Assembly: GCA_016871275.1 (NCBI GenBank)
Contig: VFZG01000004.1
Span: 87,893-151,892, forward strand
Length of the DNA stretch: 64,000 nt
Direction: 5' to 3'
Source of the DNA: Acidimicrobiia bacterium
Lineage (GTDB): Bacteria; Acidobacteriota; Vicinamibacteria; Vicinamibacterales; UBA2999
The translations under genes were made by a program, and so were the position numbers. The notes under the pieces are model-generated. The model ran no database searches and had not been told where the DNA came from. It saw only the letters and a program-made list of their open reading frames with translations. The first letter of the stretch is position 1, and each line of letters starts with the position of its first letter. Below, one piece after another: positions 7,960 to 16,998 of this stretch.

Positions 7960-9651
7960 ATGTCAGCCATCGACTGGGCCATCATCGGGCTGTATCTGCT
8001 GTGGATCGTCTGGGACGGCATCCGCCTGAGCCGCGATACCAACAAGGTCGAGGGCTATTTCCTCGCCAGCAAGAGCCTGCCGTGGTGGGCGGTCGGCTTG
8101 TCGGTGATGGCAACGCAGTTGTCGGCCATCACCATGACCAGCAGCACCGGCCAGGGCTACGCCGACGGCATGGGCCTGCTGCAGCAGTACTACGCGCTGC
8201 CGATCGCGATGATCATCATCGCGGTCACCTTCGTGCCGTTCTTCCGCCAGGCCAACATCTACACCGCCTACGAGTACCTCGAAGGCCGCTTCGACCTCCG
8301 CGTGCGGTCGCTGACGGCATTGCTGTTCCTGTTCTCGCGAGCAATGGGCACCAGCGTCGTGATTTCGGCCCCCGCCGTGGTGCTGTCGGTGATGCTTGGC
8401 GCCGACGTCGCCACCATCTGCGTCCTGCTTGCGGTACCGACGGCGATCTACACCATGTACGGCGGTGTGCAGGCGGTGGCGTGGACCGACGTCAAGCAGA
8501 TGTACCTGATCGTGTTCGGCCTGTTCGCCTCGTGCGCGACCTTGATCGCCGGCCTGCCCAACACCATCAGCGTCAATGACGCGATGCAACTCGCCGGGAC
8601 CGCCGGCAAGCTGCAGGCGTTCGATTTCTCAACCGATCCGTCGGTGCGGTTCACGTTCTGGACGGGCACGCTCGGTGCGCTGTTCCTGTTCCTGTCGTAC
8701 TTCGGGACGGACCAGAGCCAGGTGCAGCGGCATCTGACCGCCAAGTCGGATGACGAAGCGCGCACGTCGTTGTTCATGAGCGCCTACTGGAAGATTCCGC
8801 TCCAGGCGCTGGTGATGATCATCGGCGTGCTGATGTTCGTGTTCTACCTGTTCACGCCGCCGCCGATGCTGTTCAATCGATCGCACGACGATCGGGTCCG
8901 CGCCAGTGCGCGCGCCGGCGACTACGCGGTGCTCGAGCAGCGGTTCACCGCCGCCACCAGCGAGCGCGGCATCGCCGCCCAGGCACTGGCCAACGCAAAA
9001 CGGTCGGGCGATTCGGCGGCGATTGCCGCGAGCAAGGACGCGTTCCTTGCTTCGGAACAGACGGTCAAGGGCGTCCGTGCCGAAGCCATCGAGCTGGTCA
9101 AGGACGTCACCGGCGACCGCAGCTACAACGACGTCAACTACATCTTTCCGCTCTACATTGTCACCCAGATGCCGGTCGGCTTGATCGGCCTGCTGATGGC
9201 GGCCATTTTTGCGGCGGCGATGTCGAGCATTGCCGGCGAGCTGACATCGCTGTCTACCTCCACCGTGATGGACTTCTATAAGCGGTGGGTGCGCAGCGAC
9301 GGAGACGATGCGCATGTGCTGAAGGTGTCGCGGTTCGCCATGCTGTTCTGGGCGATGTTCGCGTCGCTGGTGGCGATCTGGGCGGTGGAGCTGGGATCGC
9401 TGATCGAAGTCGTCAACCGGTTTGGATCGTTCTTTTATGGATCGATCCTGGGCGTGTTCCTGCTGGCGATTGGCTGGCCGCGCGCCAATTCCATCGGCGC
9501 TCTGGTGGGCCTGGTCGCGGGCATGAGCGCGGTGGCCTACTTCACGGTGTTCACGAGCGTGGCGTTCCTCTGGCACAACCTGATCGGCGCCGTCGTGGTC
9601 TTTGTCACCGGCATGATCGTCAGCGAGCTCACCGGCCCGCGAAAAGCGTAA
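7960..9651 (+). CDS. sodium:solute symporter (SSS/SLC5 family)
   Basis: Multi-TM; SSS core segments (TQLSAITMTSSTGQGYADGMG, AAAMSSIAGELTSLSTSTVMDFYKR). Confidence 0.9.
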   Translation: MSAIDWAIIGLYLLWIVWDGIRLSRDTNKVEGYFLASKSLPWWAVGLSVMATQLSAITMTSSTGQGYADGMGLLQQYYALPIAMIIIAVTFVPFFRQANIYTAYEYLEGRFDLRVRSLTALLFLFSRAMGTSVVISAPAVVLSVMLGADVATICVLLAVPTAIYTMYGGVQAVAWTDVKQMYLIVFGLFASCATLIAGLPNTISVNDAMQLAGTAGKLQAFDFSTDPSVRFTFWTGTLGALFLFLSYFGTDQSQVQRHLTAKSDDEARTSLFMSAYWKIPLQALVMIIGVLMFVFYLFTPPPMLFNRSHDDRVRASARAGDYAVLEQRFTAATSERGIAAQALANAKRSGDSAAIAASKDAFLASEQTVKGVRAEAIELVKDVTGDRSYNDVNYIFPLYIVTQMPVGLIGLLMAAIFAAAMSSIAGELTSLSTSTVMDFYKRWVRSDGDDAHVLKVSRFAMLFWAMFASLVAIWAVELGSLIEVVNRFGSFFYGSILGVFLLAIGWPRANSIGALVGLVAGMSAVAYFTVFTSVAFLWHNLIGAVVVFVTGMIVSELTGPRKA

Positions 9652-9749
9652 TGGGCCGTCCGCTGCTGATCGCGGTGTTCGGCGTGCTGGCGCTGATGGT
9701 GGCGTCGTGGGCGCTGGGCGAGTTTCTCAGACAGCGCAAAGATAAGTAG
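9651..9749 (+). CDS. 32-aa single-TM micro-ORF
   Basis: MGRPLLIAVFGVLALMVASWALGEFLRQRKDK*; TAATG overlap with symporter stop. Confidence 0.55.
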   Translation: MGRPLLIAVFGVLALMVASWALGEFLRQRKDK

Positions 9750-9752
9750 TTG

Positions 9753-10052
9753 CTAGCATCCAAACCTGTCCAGTTCGTCCTTCCCAATCACCACGTTCCA
9801 GACCAACAGCTCGTACTGCACCACGCCGGCCTGGTAGTACGGGTCCGCATCGCGGATCGCGTCGAGTGTCTTCTGCGCGTTGTCGTCGTCAACGCGGAGC
9901 AGCATCATGCCGCCAAACCGCGGGTCGTGAGGCCCGGCGGCGAGCAGCTTGCCTTCTTCTTTGAGTTGCCGCTGAAAGGCACGGTGGGCGTCCTGATGGG
10001 CGACGACTTCTTCCAGGGGGCGGCGGTAACGGATGAGCGCGAGCGCGTACAT
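9753..10052 (-). CDS. YciI family protein
   Basis: MYALALIRYRRPLEEVVAHQDAHRAFQRQLKEEGKLLAAGPHDP...DPYYQAGVVQYELLVWNVV. Confidence 0.8.
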   Translation of the reverse strand: MYALALIRYRRPLEEVVAHQDAHRAFQRQLKEEGKLLAAGPHDPRFGGMMLLRVDDDNAQKTLDAIRDADPYYQAGVVQYELLVWNVVIGKDELDRFGC

Positions 10053-10106
10053 GCCGAAACAGGATACAGCAGTCCCGCAATCGGACACTCTCTGAGGGGG
10101 TTGCAA

Positions 10107-10155
10107 CCGCTTCCTGGTCGTAACCGTCAATCTATCGGCGGGTTACAGGAAGCGG
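10107..10155. promoter_or_regulatory. bulged inverted repeat/hairpin in divergent intergenic region
   Basis: CCGCTTCCTG-gtcg-TAACC pairs with GGTTA-CAGGAAGCGG: 15 bp with a 4-nt bulge, 15-nt loop. Confidence 0.6.
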
Positions 10156-10200
10156 GCAGTCTGGTACGGTCCTCGCGATAGGAAGGACCTGGAACGCATC

Positions 10201-10407
10201 ATGGCAGCACCACGAACCTCCATCGACCGCCCCCGGCAGCTTGCCAGGAGCCGGTTCTGGCCGCGTGTCTTTGGGGCGGTGAGCGTCAGTTGGCTGACGC
10301 TGGCGCCGGTTGCGGCGGCTGCGTTGTGGCTGCTGATGAGCGACCCGGTCACGGCTGCCGCGGTCATGGAGCGTGGTGATCTGCTCCCGGTGATGGCGGC
10401 GCTGTAG
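10201..10407 (+). CDS. small membrane protein, hypothetical
   Basis: 68 aa with one hydrophobic segment VSWLTLAPVAAAALWLL. Confidence 0.4.
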   Translation: MAAPRTSIDRPRQLARSRFWPRVFGAVSVSWLTLAPVAAAALWLLMSDPVTAAAVMERGDLLPVMAAL

Positions 10408-10445
10408 CCGCGATCAACTGAACCGTTCCTCCTAGAATAAGGAGG

Positions 10446-11819
10446 ATGCCGTCGCTGACATTCCTTGGAGCCGCTCGAACGGTCACCGGGTCCAAGTATT
10501 TGCTCGAGGGAGACGGTCAGCGTCTGCTGTTTGACTGCGGCCTGTTCCAGGGTCTCAAGCAACTTCGCCTCCGCAACTGGTCTCCGCTGCCGATTCCACC
10601 GGAAACCATCGACGCCGTCGTCCTGACGCACGCGCACATCGATCACACTGGTTGGCTTCCGCGGCTGGTCGCCCAGGGCTTCAACGGTCCGGTGTACTGC
10701 ACTGGCGGCACTGCGGACCTGTGCCGGCTCGTCTTGCCCGACGCCGCGCACCTGCAGGAAGAGGATGCGAAGTTCGCCAACAAGCGCGGCTTCAGCAAGC
10801 ACCACCCGGCACTGCCTCTCTACACAACAGAGGATGCGGCCGAAGCGCTGACCCGGCTGCGCCCGTCACCGTTCGGCGAGAAGATCGCAATCGGCAAGGG
10901 CATCGAAGCCGAGTTCATCAACGCCGGCCACCTGCTCGGGTCGTCGTATGTGCTCGTGACGCGGCAGGATCGCAGCGGCGGGCGCCTCATGTTTGGCGGC
11001 GATCTCGGGCGCTATGCTCGCCCAATCCTTCCCGATCCATCACCAGGCGTTGAGGCGGATGTGCTGCTGGTGGAATCGACGTACGGCGATCGCGTGCATC
11101 CGCCGGAGGACAACGGCGCCACGCTCGCGCGCATCGTCACGGAGACGATTGCCCGCCGCGGCAAAGTGATCGTGCCGGCCTTTGCCATCGGCCGCGTGGA
11201 GGAGCTGCTCTACTGGTTGTTCAGGCTCGAAGATGAAGGGCGACTGGGGAAGGTGCCGGTTTACGTCGACAGTCCGATGGCGCTCAAAGGCATCGAGTAC
11301 TACAGCGCCCGGACAGGCGAGCTCGATCCGGAGACCGCCACGATGCGGCGCAGGCTGCCGCGCTTCAGGCCGGTCAATTCCGCCCACGACTCGAAAGCGC
11401 TGGTCGAGAACGACCATCCAGCGGTGATCATCGCGTCGAGCGGCATGGCCTCGGGCGGGCGCGTTCTGCACCACCTGTTTGCAGGCTTGCCCGATCCGCG
11501 CAATACCGTGCTGTTTGTCGGCTTCCAGGCCGCCGGCACGCGCGGCCGCCAGCTGATTGACGGCGCCAAATACGTGAAGATCTTCGGGCAGCACGTGCCC
11601 GTCCACGCCAGAATAGAGAAGACCAACGGGATGTCGTCGCACGCCGATGCGGGCGAGATCATCCGCTGGCTGCGCACCTTTCCCCGCGCGCCGAAGACGA
11701 CCTACCTGGTGCACGGCGAAGCGATGGCGCAGGACGCGTTGAGAATGCGCATCACGAAAGAGCTTGGATGGAACGTAGAGATTCCGGCGCACGGTCAGAA
11801 CGTCGACCTGCCGCTGTAG
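10446..11819 (+). CDS. MBL-fold metallo-hydrolase with beta-CASP/RMMBL domains (RNA-type)
   Basis: THAHIDHTGWLPRL, beta-CASP region, C-terminal SSHADAGEIIRWLRTFP...TYLVHGE. Confidence 0.92.
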   Translation: MPSLTFLGAARTVTGSKYLLEGDGQRLLFDCGLFQGLKQLRLRNWSPLPIPPETIDAVVLTHAHIDHTGWLPRLVAQGFNGPVYCTGGTADLCRLVLPDAAHLQEEDAKFANKRGFSKHHPALPLYTTEDAAEALTRLRPSPFGEKIAIGKGIEAEFINAGHLLGSSYVLVTRQDRSGGRLMFGGDLGRYARPILPDPSPGVEADVLLVESTYGDRVHPPEDNGATLARIVTETIARRGKVIVPAFAIGRVEELLYWLFRLEDEGRLGKVPVYVDSPMALKGIEYYSARTGELDPETATMRRRLPRFRPVNSAHDSKALVENDHPAVIIASSGMASGGRVLHHLFAGLPDPRNTVLFVGFQAAGTRGRQLIDGAKYVKIFGQHVPVHARIEKTNGMSSHADAGEIIRWLRTFPRAPKTTYLVHGEAMAQDALRMRITKELGWNVEIPAHGQNVDLPL

Positions 11820-13762
11820 ACACCGGCCGCCAGTACCTGCTCGAACAAATCGACGATGCCGCGGTCGTCCAGCTGTACGCCGACGGGTTCGACAAGCTGA
11901 CGCTGAAAGAGAAGACGCTGGTCTGGCATTTGTACCAGGCCGCGCTCGCCGGCCGCGACATCTATTACGACCAGCGCCATCGCTTCAATCTCGGCATCCG
12001 CCACTTGCTCGAGCAGATTCTGCGTCATCCGAAGGGCGTGCCGGCAGACACGCTCGCGGAGTTGACGCGCTACACGAAGCTGTTCTGGCTGAACACGGGG
12101 CCGTACAACAACCTCACCGCACGGAAGTACCTGCTCAACCTCGATCGCCGGCGGGTCGTCGAGGCCATGGAACTGGCGGCGATCAGCGGCGCTGATTTCC
12201 GCCTGGAGGAGGGCGAAACGATTGCGGCGCGCGTCGAGCGCTACGCCCGCGTGTTCTTTGATCCGGACTTCGAGCCGATGGTCACGTGCAAGACGCCAGG
12301 CGAAGGCCAGGACATCCTGGCGTCGAGCGCCAACAATCTCTATCGGGGCGTGACAATGGCCGACCTCGAAGGGTTTGAGGAAAACAACCAGCTGAATTCA
12401 CGCGTCGTCAAGCAGGACGGCGTGGTGGTGGAGCAGGTCTACAAAGTGGGCGGCCTCTACGGGCGGGAGCTCGCGACGATCTCGGGCCACCTGCGTGACG
12501 CGATTCCGTTCGCGCCGGAACCGTTCGCGAAGGCGCTCGCAGCGCTGATCAAGTGGTATGAGACCGGTTTCGACAGCGATCGCGAGGCCTTCGACATTGC
12601 CTGGGTCCAGAACCGCGAGTCGGCCGTGGACACGATGAACGGTTTCATCGAGGTCTACATGGATGCGCGCGGCATGAAGGGCGCCTGGGAAGGCGTGGTG
12701 TACTACGCCAACCACGACAAGACAAACAAGATTCGCACGCTCGCGGAGCACGCGCAGTGGTTTGAAGACCGCCTGCCGGTCGACCCGATCTATCGCAAGC
12801 CCACGGTCCAGGGTGTGTCGGCGCAGGCGATTGAGGTGGTGGTGGAAGCCGGCGACTCCGGACCGATCACCCCGATTGGCGTGAACCTGCCGAACGATCA
12901 ACGGCTCCGCGAACAGTACGGCAGCAAGTCGGTGTCGCTGTCGAACGTGCTCGACGCCCACGAGCGCTCGACGCCCGACAGCTTCCGCCAGGAGTTTGCG
13001 TGGGACGATGCGGAGGTGGAGCGGGCGAAGCGCTGGGGCGGCTTTGCGGGCGAGTTGACGACGGAGATTCACGAAGTGCTGGGTCACGGCTCCGGCCGCA
13101 TGGCGAATCACATCACGGTCACGCCGCAGGACTTGCTCAAGGAACAGTACTCGGCGCTCGAAGAGACCCGCGCGGACCTGGTGGCGCTGTGGTACGTCGC
13201 CGATCCGTATCTGGCGACGCTGGGCCTGGTGTCAACGGACGCACAGCGGGCGGTGGTGCAGACGGAGTTCGAAGCCTACGCGCGCAACGCCCTCGTGCAA
13301 CTGCGCCGGGTGCGAGTTGGTGCGCAGCTCGAGGAAGATCACATGCGCAACCGGCAGGCGATCGTGCACTGGCTGCTGGCCAACACGAAGGCGATTGACG
13401 TCCGCCGCCGCAACGACAAGACCTACTTCGTGGTGGTGGATTGCGACGCCTTTCACGCCGGTGTGGGCAAGCTGCTGGCGGACGTGCAGCGGATCAAGTC
13501 CGAAGGCGACTACGCGGCCGCCAAGCAGTTGTTCGAGACGTATGGCGTGCACTTCGACCCCGCGATGCGCGACGAAGTCGTGGCCCGCGTCGATCACCTG
13601 CGACTGCCGTCCTACACGGGTTTCGTGATGCCGAAGCTGACGCCCGTCACAGGTGCGAGCGGCGAGATCGTCGACGTCAAGATCTCGTATCCTTGCGACC
13701 TGACCACCCAAATGCTGGAGTATTCAGCCCGCTCGCATCATTCGGGGGCTGGCCCCAAATGA
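11768..13762 (+). CDS. dipeptidyl peptidase III-like (M49) metallopeptidase; start uncertain
   Basis: HEVLGHGSGR (HExxxH) and EETRADLVALW zinc motifs. Confidence 0.85.
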   Translation: MERRDSGARSERRPAAVDTGRQYLLEQIDDAAVVQLYADGFDKLTLKEKTLVWHLYQAALAGRDIYYDQRHRFNLGIRHLLEQILRHPKGVPADTLAELTRYTKLFWLNTGPYNNLTARKYLLNLDRRRVVEAMELAAISGADFRLEEGETIAARVERYARVFFDPDFEPMVTCKTPGEGQDILASSANNLYRGVTMADLEGFEENNQLNSRVVKQDGVVVEQVYKVGGLYGRELATISGHLRDAIPFAPEPFAKALAALIKWYETGFDSDREAFDIAWVQNRESAVDTMNGFIEVYMDARGMKGAWEGVVYYANHDKTNKIRTLAEHAQWFEDRLPVDPIYRKPTVQGVSAQAIEVVVEAGDSGPITPIGVNLPNDQRLREQYGSKSVSLSNVLDAHERSTPDSFRQEFAWDDAEVERAKRWGGFAGELTTEIHEVLGHGSGRMANHITVTPQDLLKEQYSALEETRADLVALWYVADPYLATLGLVSTDAQRAVVQTEFEAYARNALVQLRRVRVGAQLEEDHMRNRQAIVHWLLANTKAIDVRRRNDKTYFVVVDCDAFHAGVGKLLADVQRIKSEGDYAAAKQLFETYGVHFDPAMRDEVVARVDHLRLPSYTGFVMPKLTPVTGASGEIVDVKISYPCDLTTQMLEYSARSHHSGAGPK

Positions 13763-13788
13763 CGTACGAGAGTGCAGACTTTGCGACC

Positions 13789-15834
13789 ATGACGCACAAA
13801 CTGCTGATTGCCTTCCTGTTCTTCGCCGCGCCGGCGTCGGCGCAAACGCTGCAGGAGCGGATGCTCCAAGCCGAGGATGCGCGGCCCACGACCGAGGCGG
13901 GCCTGGCGCCGCTCAGAGAAGGCCTGCAAGGCGGCGCGCGACGAACCGCGATTCGCGCGATCGGACGGCTCGAACGGCCCGAGATGATTCCGATGATCGC
14001 GCCGGCACTGAACGACGGCGTCGGCATTCGCGCCGAAGCCGCCGACGCGCTCGCCCAGATGGCGCGCACGCCGGCGGCAGTGGCGCAGGTGCAGAAGCTG
14101 CTGCTGGCCCGCGCGGCGACCGATGCCGGCCTGGGCACCTGGGAATCGTGGGGCGAGATCGCCGCGGCGCTCGGCCGGCTGCAGTACGACACCGCCGCGC
14201 AGGTGGCAGAAACCGAAGCGGTGCTGCTGGCCGGACTGCCGTCACCGGACTCCTTGAACGATGTCGAGACCGCCGCGTTGATTGGATCCGCGCGCGGCTT
14301 CGAGTCGCTGGCGCGGACCGTCCGCGGCAGGAAACTGCCCGCCCTCGGCGAGCGCGCGTGGGATCTGCTGCGATGGGCGGCCACCGCACAGCGGCCCGCC
14401 TCCGATCCACGACATGCGATTACCCGCCGCCTGGCCATGGCGGCGCTCGTGACCGGCAACCAGGCGACGACATCGGTGATCGAACGCGGCCTCAACGACG
14501 TCGATGCCGAAGTCCGGCGCTTCGCCGCGGCCGCGGCGGCGACAGACACCCGTATTGACGAACGTGAGCGCGTGATTCGGATCGCCCTCGCCGACCAGGA
14601 ACCGCGCGTGCGGCTCGAGGCGCTCCGCGCGTGGGGCCGTCACCTGCAGAAGACGTCATGCGCACCGGTGACCGCCGCTCTCAAAGACACCAACCTTCAC
14701 GTCCGGCTGCAGGCGATCGATCAGCTCGGCACGCCATGCCCCGCAGCGGATGCCGCCGCGACGCACTTGCAGCCGATCGCCGCATCGCTCAACACGATGG
14801 CGCGCCAGTGGCACGCGCCCGCCCACGCGATCGTGTCGCTCGCGCGCATTCAGCCGGACACGGCCAGAGACGCCGTGAAGCCGTTCGCCGCGCATCCGAC
14901 CTGGCAGGTGAGGATGTATGCCGCGCGCGCCCTCGGCATTGCCGGACGGACGGCAGGTGACCTCGGCGCGCTGCCGGTCGATCCCCACCACAACGTCGCC
15001 GAGGCGGCGCTACAGGCGTTGATCGACCTGAAGGCGCCTGACGCCGAAACCGCCGCGCTCGCGCTGCTCGATCGGCCGGACTACCAGCTCATTCTGACGG
15101 CGGTGAAAGCGCTCGAGAGCAAGACCGTCGCGTCACGAGCCACGCGGCCGCTGCTGACGACGCTGGGCCGAATCACCAGGGAGAACAAGGACACCGCGCG
15201 CGACCCGCGCATGGCGATCCTCAACCGCCTCCACTCCTACGGCGTCACCACGCAGGCGGTGGAGCTGGAGGGCTACCTCACTGACTTCGATCCGGCGATC
15301 GCGCGCCGGGCCGCTGAGATCCTGACCGAGTGGACCGGCAAGCCGCGTGTCGCCGCCGCCCGGCCGCTGACGCCGCCGGGCGTGACCATGGCGATGGTCA
15401 ACGCGCTTCGCGGCAAGTCGCTGCGCTTCCACATGCAGGGCCGCGGCTACTTCGACGTCGGCCTCGAGGTGGATGCGGCGCCGCTCACGGCGATTCGCAT
15501 CGCGCGCCGCGCCGGCGAGGGCTACTACAACGGCCTGACGTTCCACCGGATCGCGCCGAACTTCGTCATCCAGGGCGGCAGCCCCGGCGCCAACGAGTAC
15601 AGCGGCGAGGCGCATTACATGCGCGACGAAGTCGGCCTGCACCTGCGGGGCACGGTCGGCATTTCCACCCGCGGCCGGGACACCGGCGACGCGCAAATCT
15701 TCGTCAACCTGATCGACTCGCCTCGCCTCGACCACATGTACACCGTCTTCGGCACGGTGATCGCCGGAATGGAGGTGGTTGACGGCACGATGGAGGGCGA
15801 CGTGATCGAGCGGGTGGAGCTGGTCCGCCGCTGA
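13789..15834 (+). CDS. secreted HEAT-repeat protein fused to C-terminal cyclophilin-type peptidyl-prolyl isomerase
   Basis: Signal peptide MTHKLLIAFLFFAAPASAQT; alpha-helical HEAT-like repeats; C-terminus GLTFHRIAPNFVIQGGSPGANEYSG. Confidence 0.85.
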   Translation: MTHKLLIAFLFFAAPASAQTLQERMLQAEDARPTTEAGLAPLREGLQGGARRTAIRAIGRLERPEMIPMIAPALNDGVGIRAEAADALAQMARTPAAVAQVQKLLLARAATDAGLGTWESWGEIAAALGRLQYDTAAQVAETEAVLLAGLPSPDSLNDVETAALIGSARGFESLARTVRGRKLPALGERAWDLLRWAATAQRPASDPRHAITRRLAMAALVTGNQATTSVIERGLNDVDAEVRRFAAAAAATDTRIDERERVIRIALADQEPRVRLEALRAWGRHLQKTSCAPVTAALKDTNLHVRLQAIDQLGTPCPAADAAATHLQPIAASLNTMARQWHAPAHAIVSLARIQPDTARDAVKPFAAHPTWQVRMYAARALGIAGRTAGDLGALPVDPHHNVAEAALQALIDLKAPDAETAALALLDRPDYQLILTAVKALESKTVASRATRPLLTTLGRITRENKDTARDPRMAILNRLHSYGVTTQAVELEGYLTDFDPAIARRAAEILTEWTGKPRVAAARPLTPPGVTMAMVNALRGKSLRFHMQGRGYFDVGLEVDAAPLTAIRIARRAGEGYYNGLTFHRIAPNFVIQGGSPGANEYSGEAHYMRDEVGLHLRGTVGISTRGRDTGDAQIFVNLIDSPRLDHMYTVFGTVIAGMEVVDGTMEGDVIERVELVRR

Positions 15835-16998
15835 ATGATCTCATCGAGACTCCCGAAGAACCTCCAGCTCAACGCCGTGGCCCGCGCGCTCGACGCGAAG
15901 CGCCGCGGTGGCGTGCCTCTGCTCGATCTGACCGAGACGAATCCGACCAGAGCGGGATTCGACTATCCGAACAATCTGCTGGAGCCGCTCGCGCATCCGC
16001 GTGCGCTCGACTACGATCCGCAGCCGCTTGGCCTCTGGCCGGCGCGCGCCGCCGTCGCGGCCGACTTCCGGCGGCGGGGCATGGTCATTTCCGCCGATCG
16101 CGTGGCCCTGACGTCGAGCACCAGCGAGGCCTACGCGCTGCTGTTCAAGCTGCTGTGCAATGCGGGCGACGCCGTGCTCGTGCCGCAGCCCAGTTATCCG
16201 CTGTTCGAGCACCTGACGCAGCTTGAATCCGTTGTCGCGGTGCCGTATGCACTCGACTATCACGGCGGCTGGCGGATCGACCTCGATTCAATCCAGCAGG
16301 CCGCCACCGATCGTGTGCGGGCGATGCTGCTCGTGTCGCCGAACAATCCGACGGGTTCGTTCCTGCATCGCGACGATCTGTCCGCCATCGCCGCCATCGC
16401 CGCGACACGCGGCTGGGCGATCATCGGCGACGAGGTGTTTGCCGACTATCCGCTCGATCCGGCGCCGAACGCGGCCGCTGTGCTGCCGGGCGCGGAGCTG
16501 CTGACGTTCAGCCTCGGCGGGCTGTCGAAGTCCGCCGGCCTGCCGCAGCTCAAGCTTGGCTGGATCGGCTTCGGCGGTCCCACCGACATCGTCGATCGGA
16601 CCATCGCGGCGTATGAGGTCATGGCCGACGCCTATTTGTCGGTGTCAACACCCGTGCAGGCGGCGGCCGTGGAACTGATCGAGCACGGCGCGGTGATCCG
16701 GGCGCAGATCCTGTCTCGCCTGCGCAGGAACCTGGATGCGCTCCGCTCGCTGGCAGCTGAACACCCCTCGGTCGAGGTCCTGAAGGTCGAAGGGGGATGG
16801 TCCGCGGTCCTCAAGGTGCCGCAGCTGCGCTCCGACGAGGCGCTGGTGCTCGAGCTCCTCGAGGAGGACGACGTGCTGGTGCATCCCGGCTACTTCTTCG
16901 ACTTCGCTCGCGAGGCGTTCGTGGTGGTCAGCCTGCTGGTCGAACCAATGGCGTTCGATCGCGCGATTGGTCGCGTGCTGAAGCGGGCGGCGTCGTGA
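15835..16998 (+). CDS. PLP-dependent class I/II aminotransferase
   Basis: SPNNPTGSFL, SLGGLSKSAGLPQLKLGW. Confidence 0.9.
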   Translation: MISSRLPKNLQLNAVARALDAKRRGGVPLLDLTETNPTRAGFDYPNNLLEPLAHPRALDYDPQPLGLWPARAAVAADFRRRGMVISADRVALTSSTSEAYALLFKLLCNAGDAVLVPQPSYPLFEHLTQLESVVAVPYALDYHGGWRIDLDSIQQAATDRVRAMLLVSPNNPTGSFLHRDDLSAIAAIAATRGWAIIGDEVFADYPLDPAPNAAAVLPGAELLTFSLGGLSKSAGLPQLKLGWIGFGGPTDIVDRTIAAYEVMADAYLSVSTPVQAAAVELIEHGAVIRAQILSRLRRNLDALRSLAAEHPSVEVLKVEGGWSAVLKVPQLRSDEALVLELLEEDDVLVHPGYFFDFAREAFVVVSLLVEPMAFDRAIGRVLKRAAS

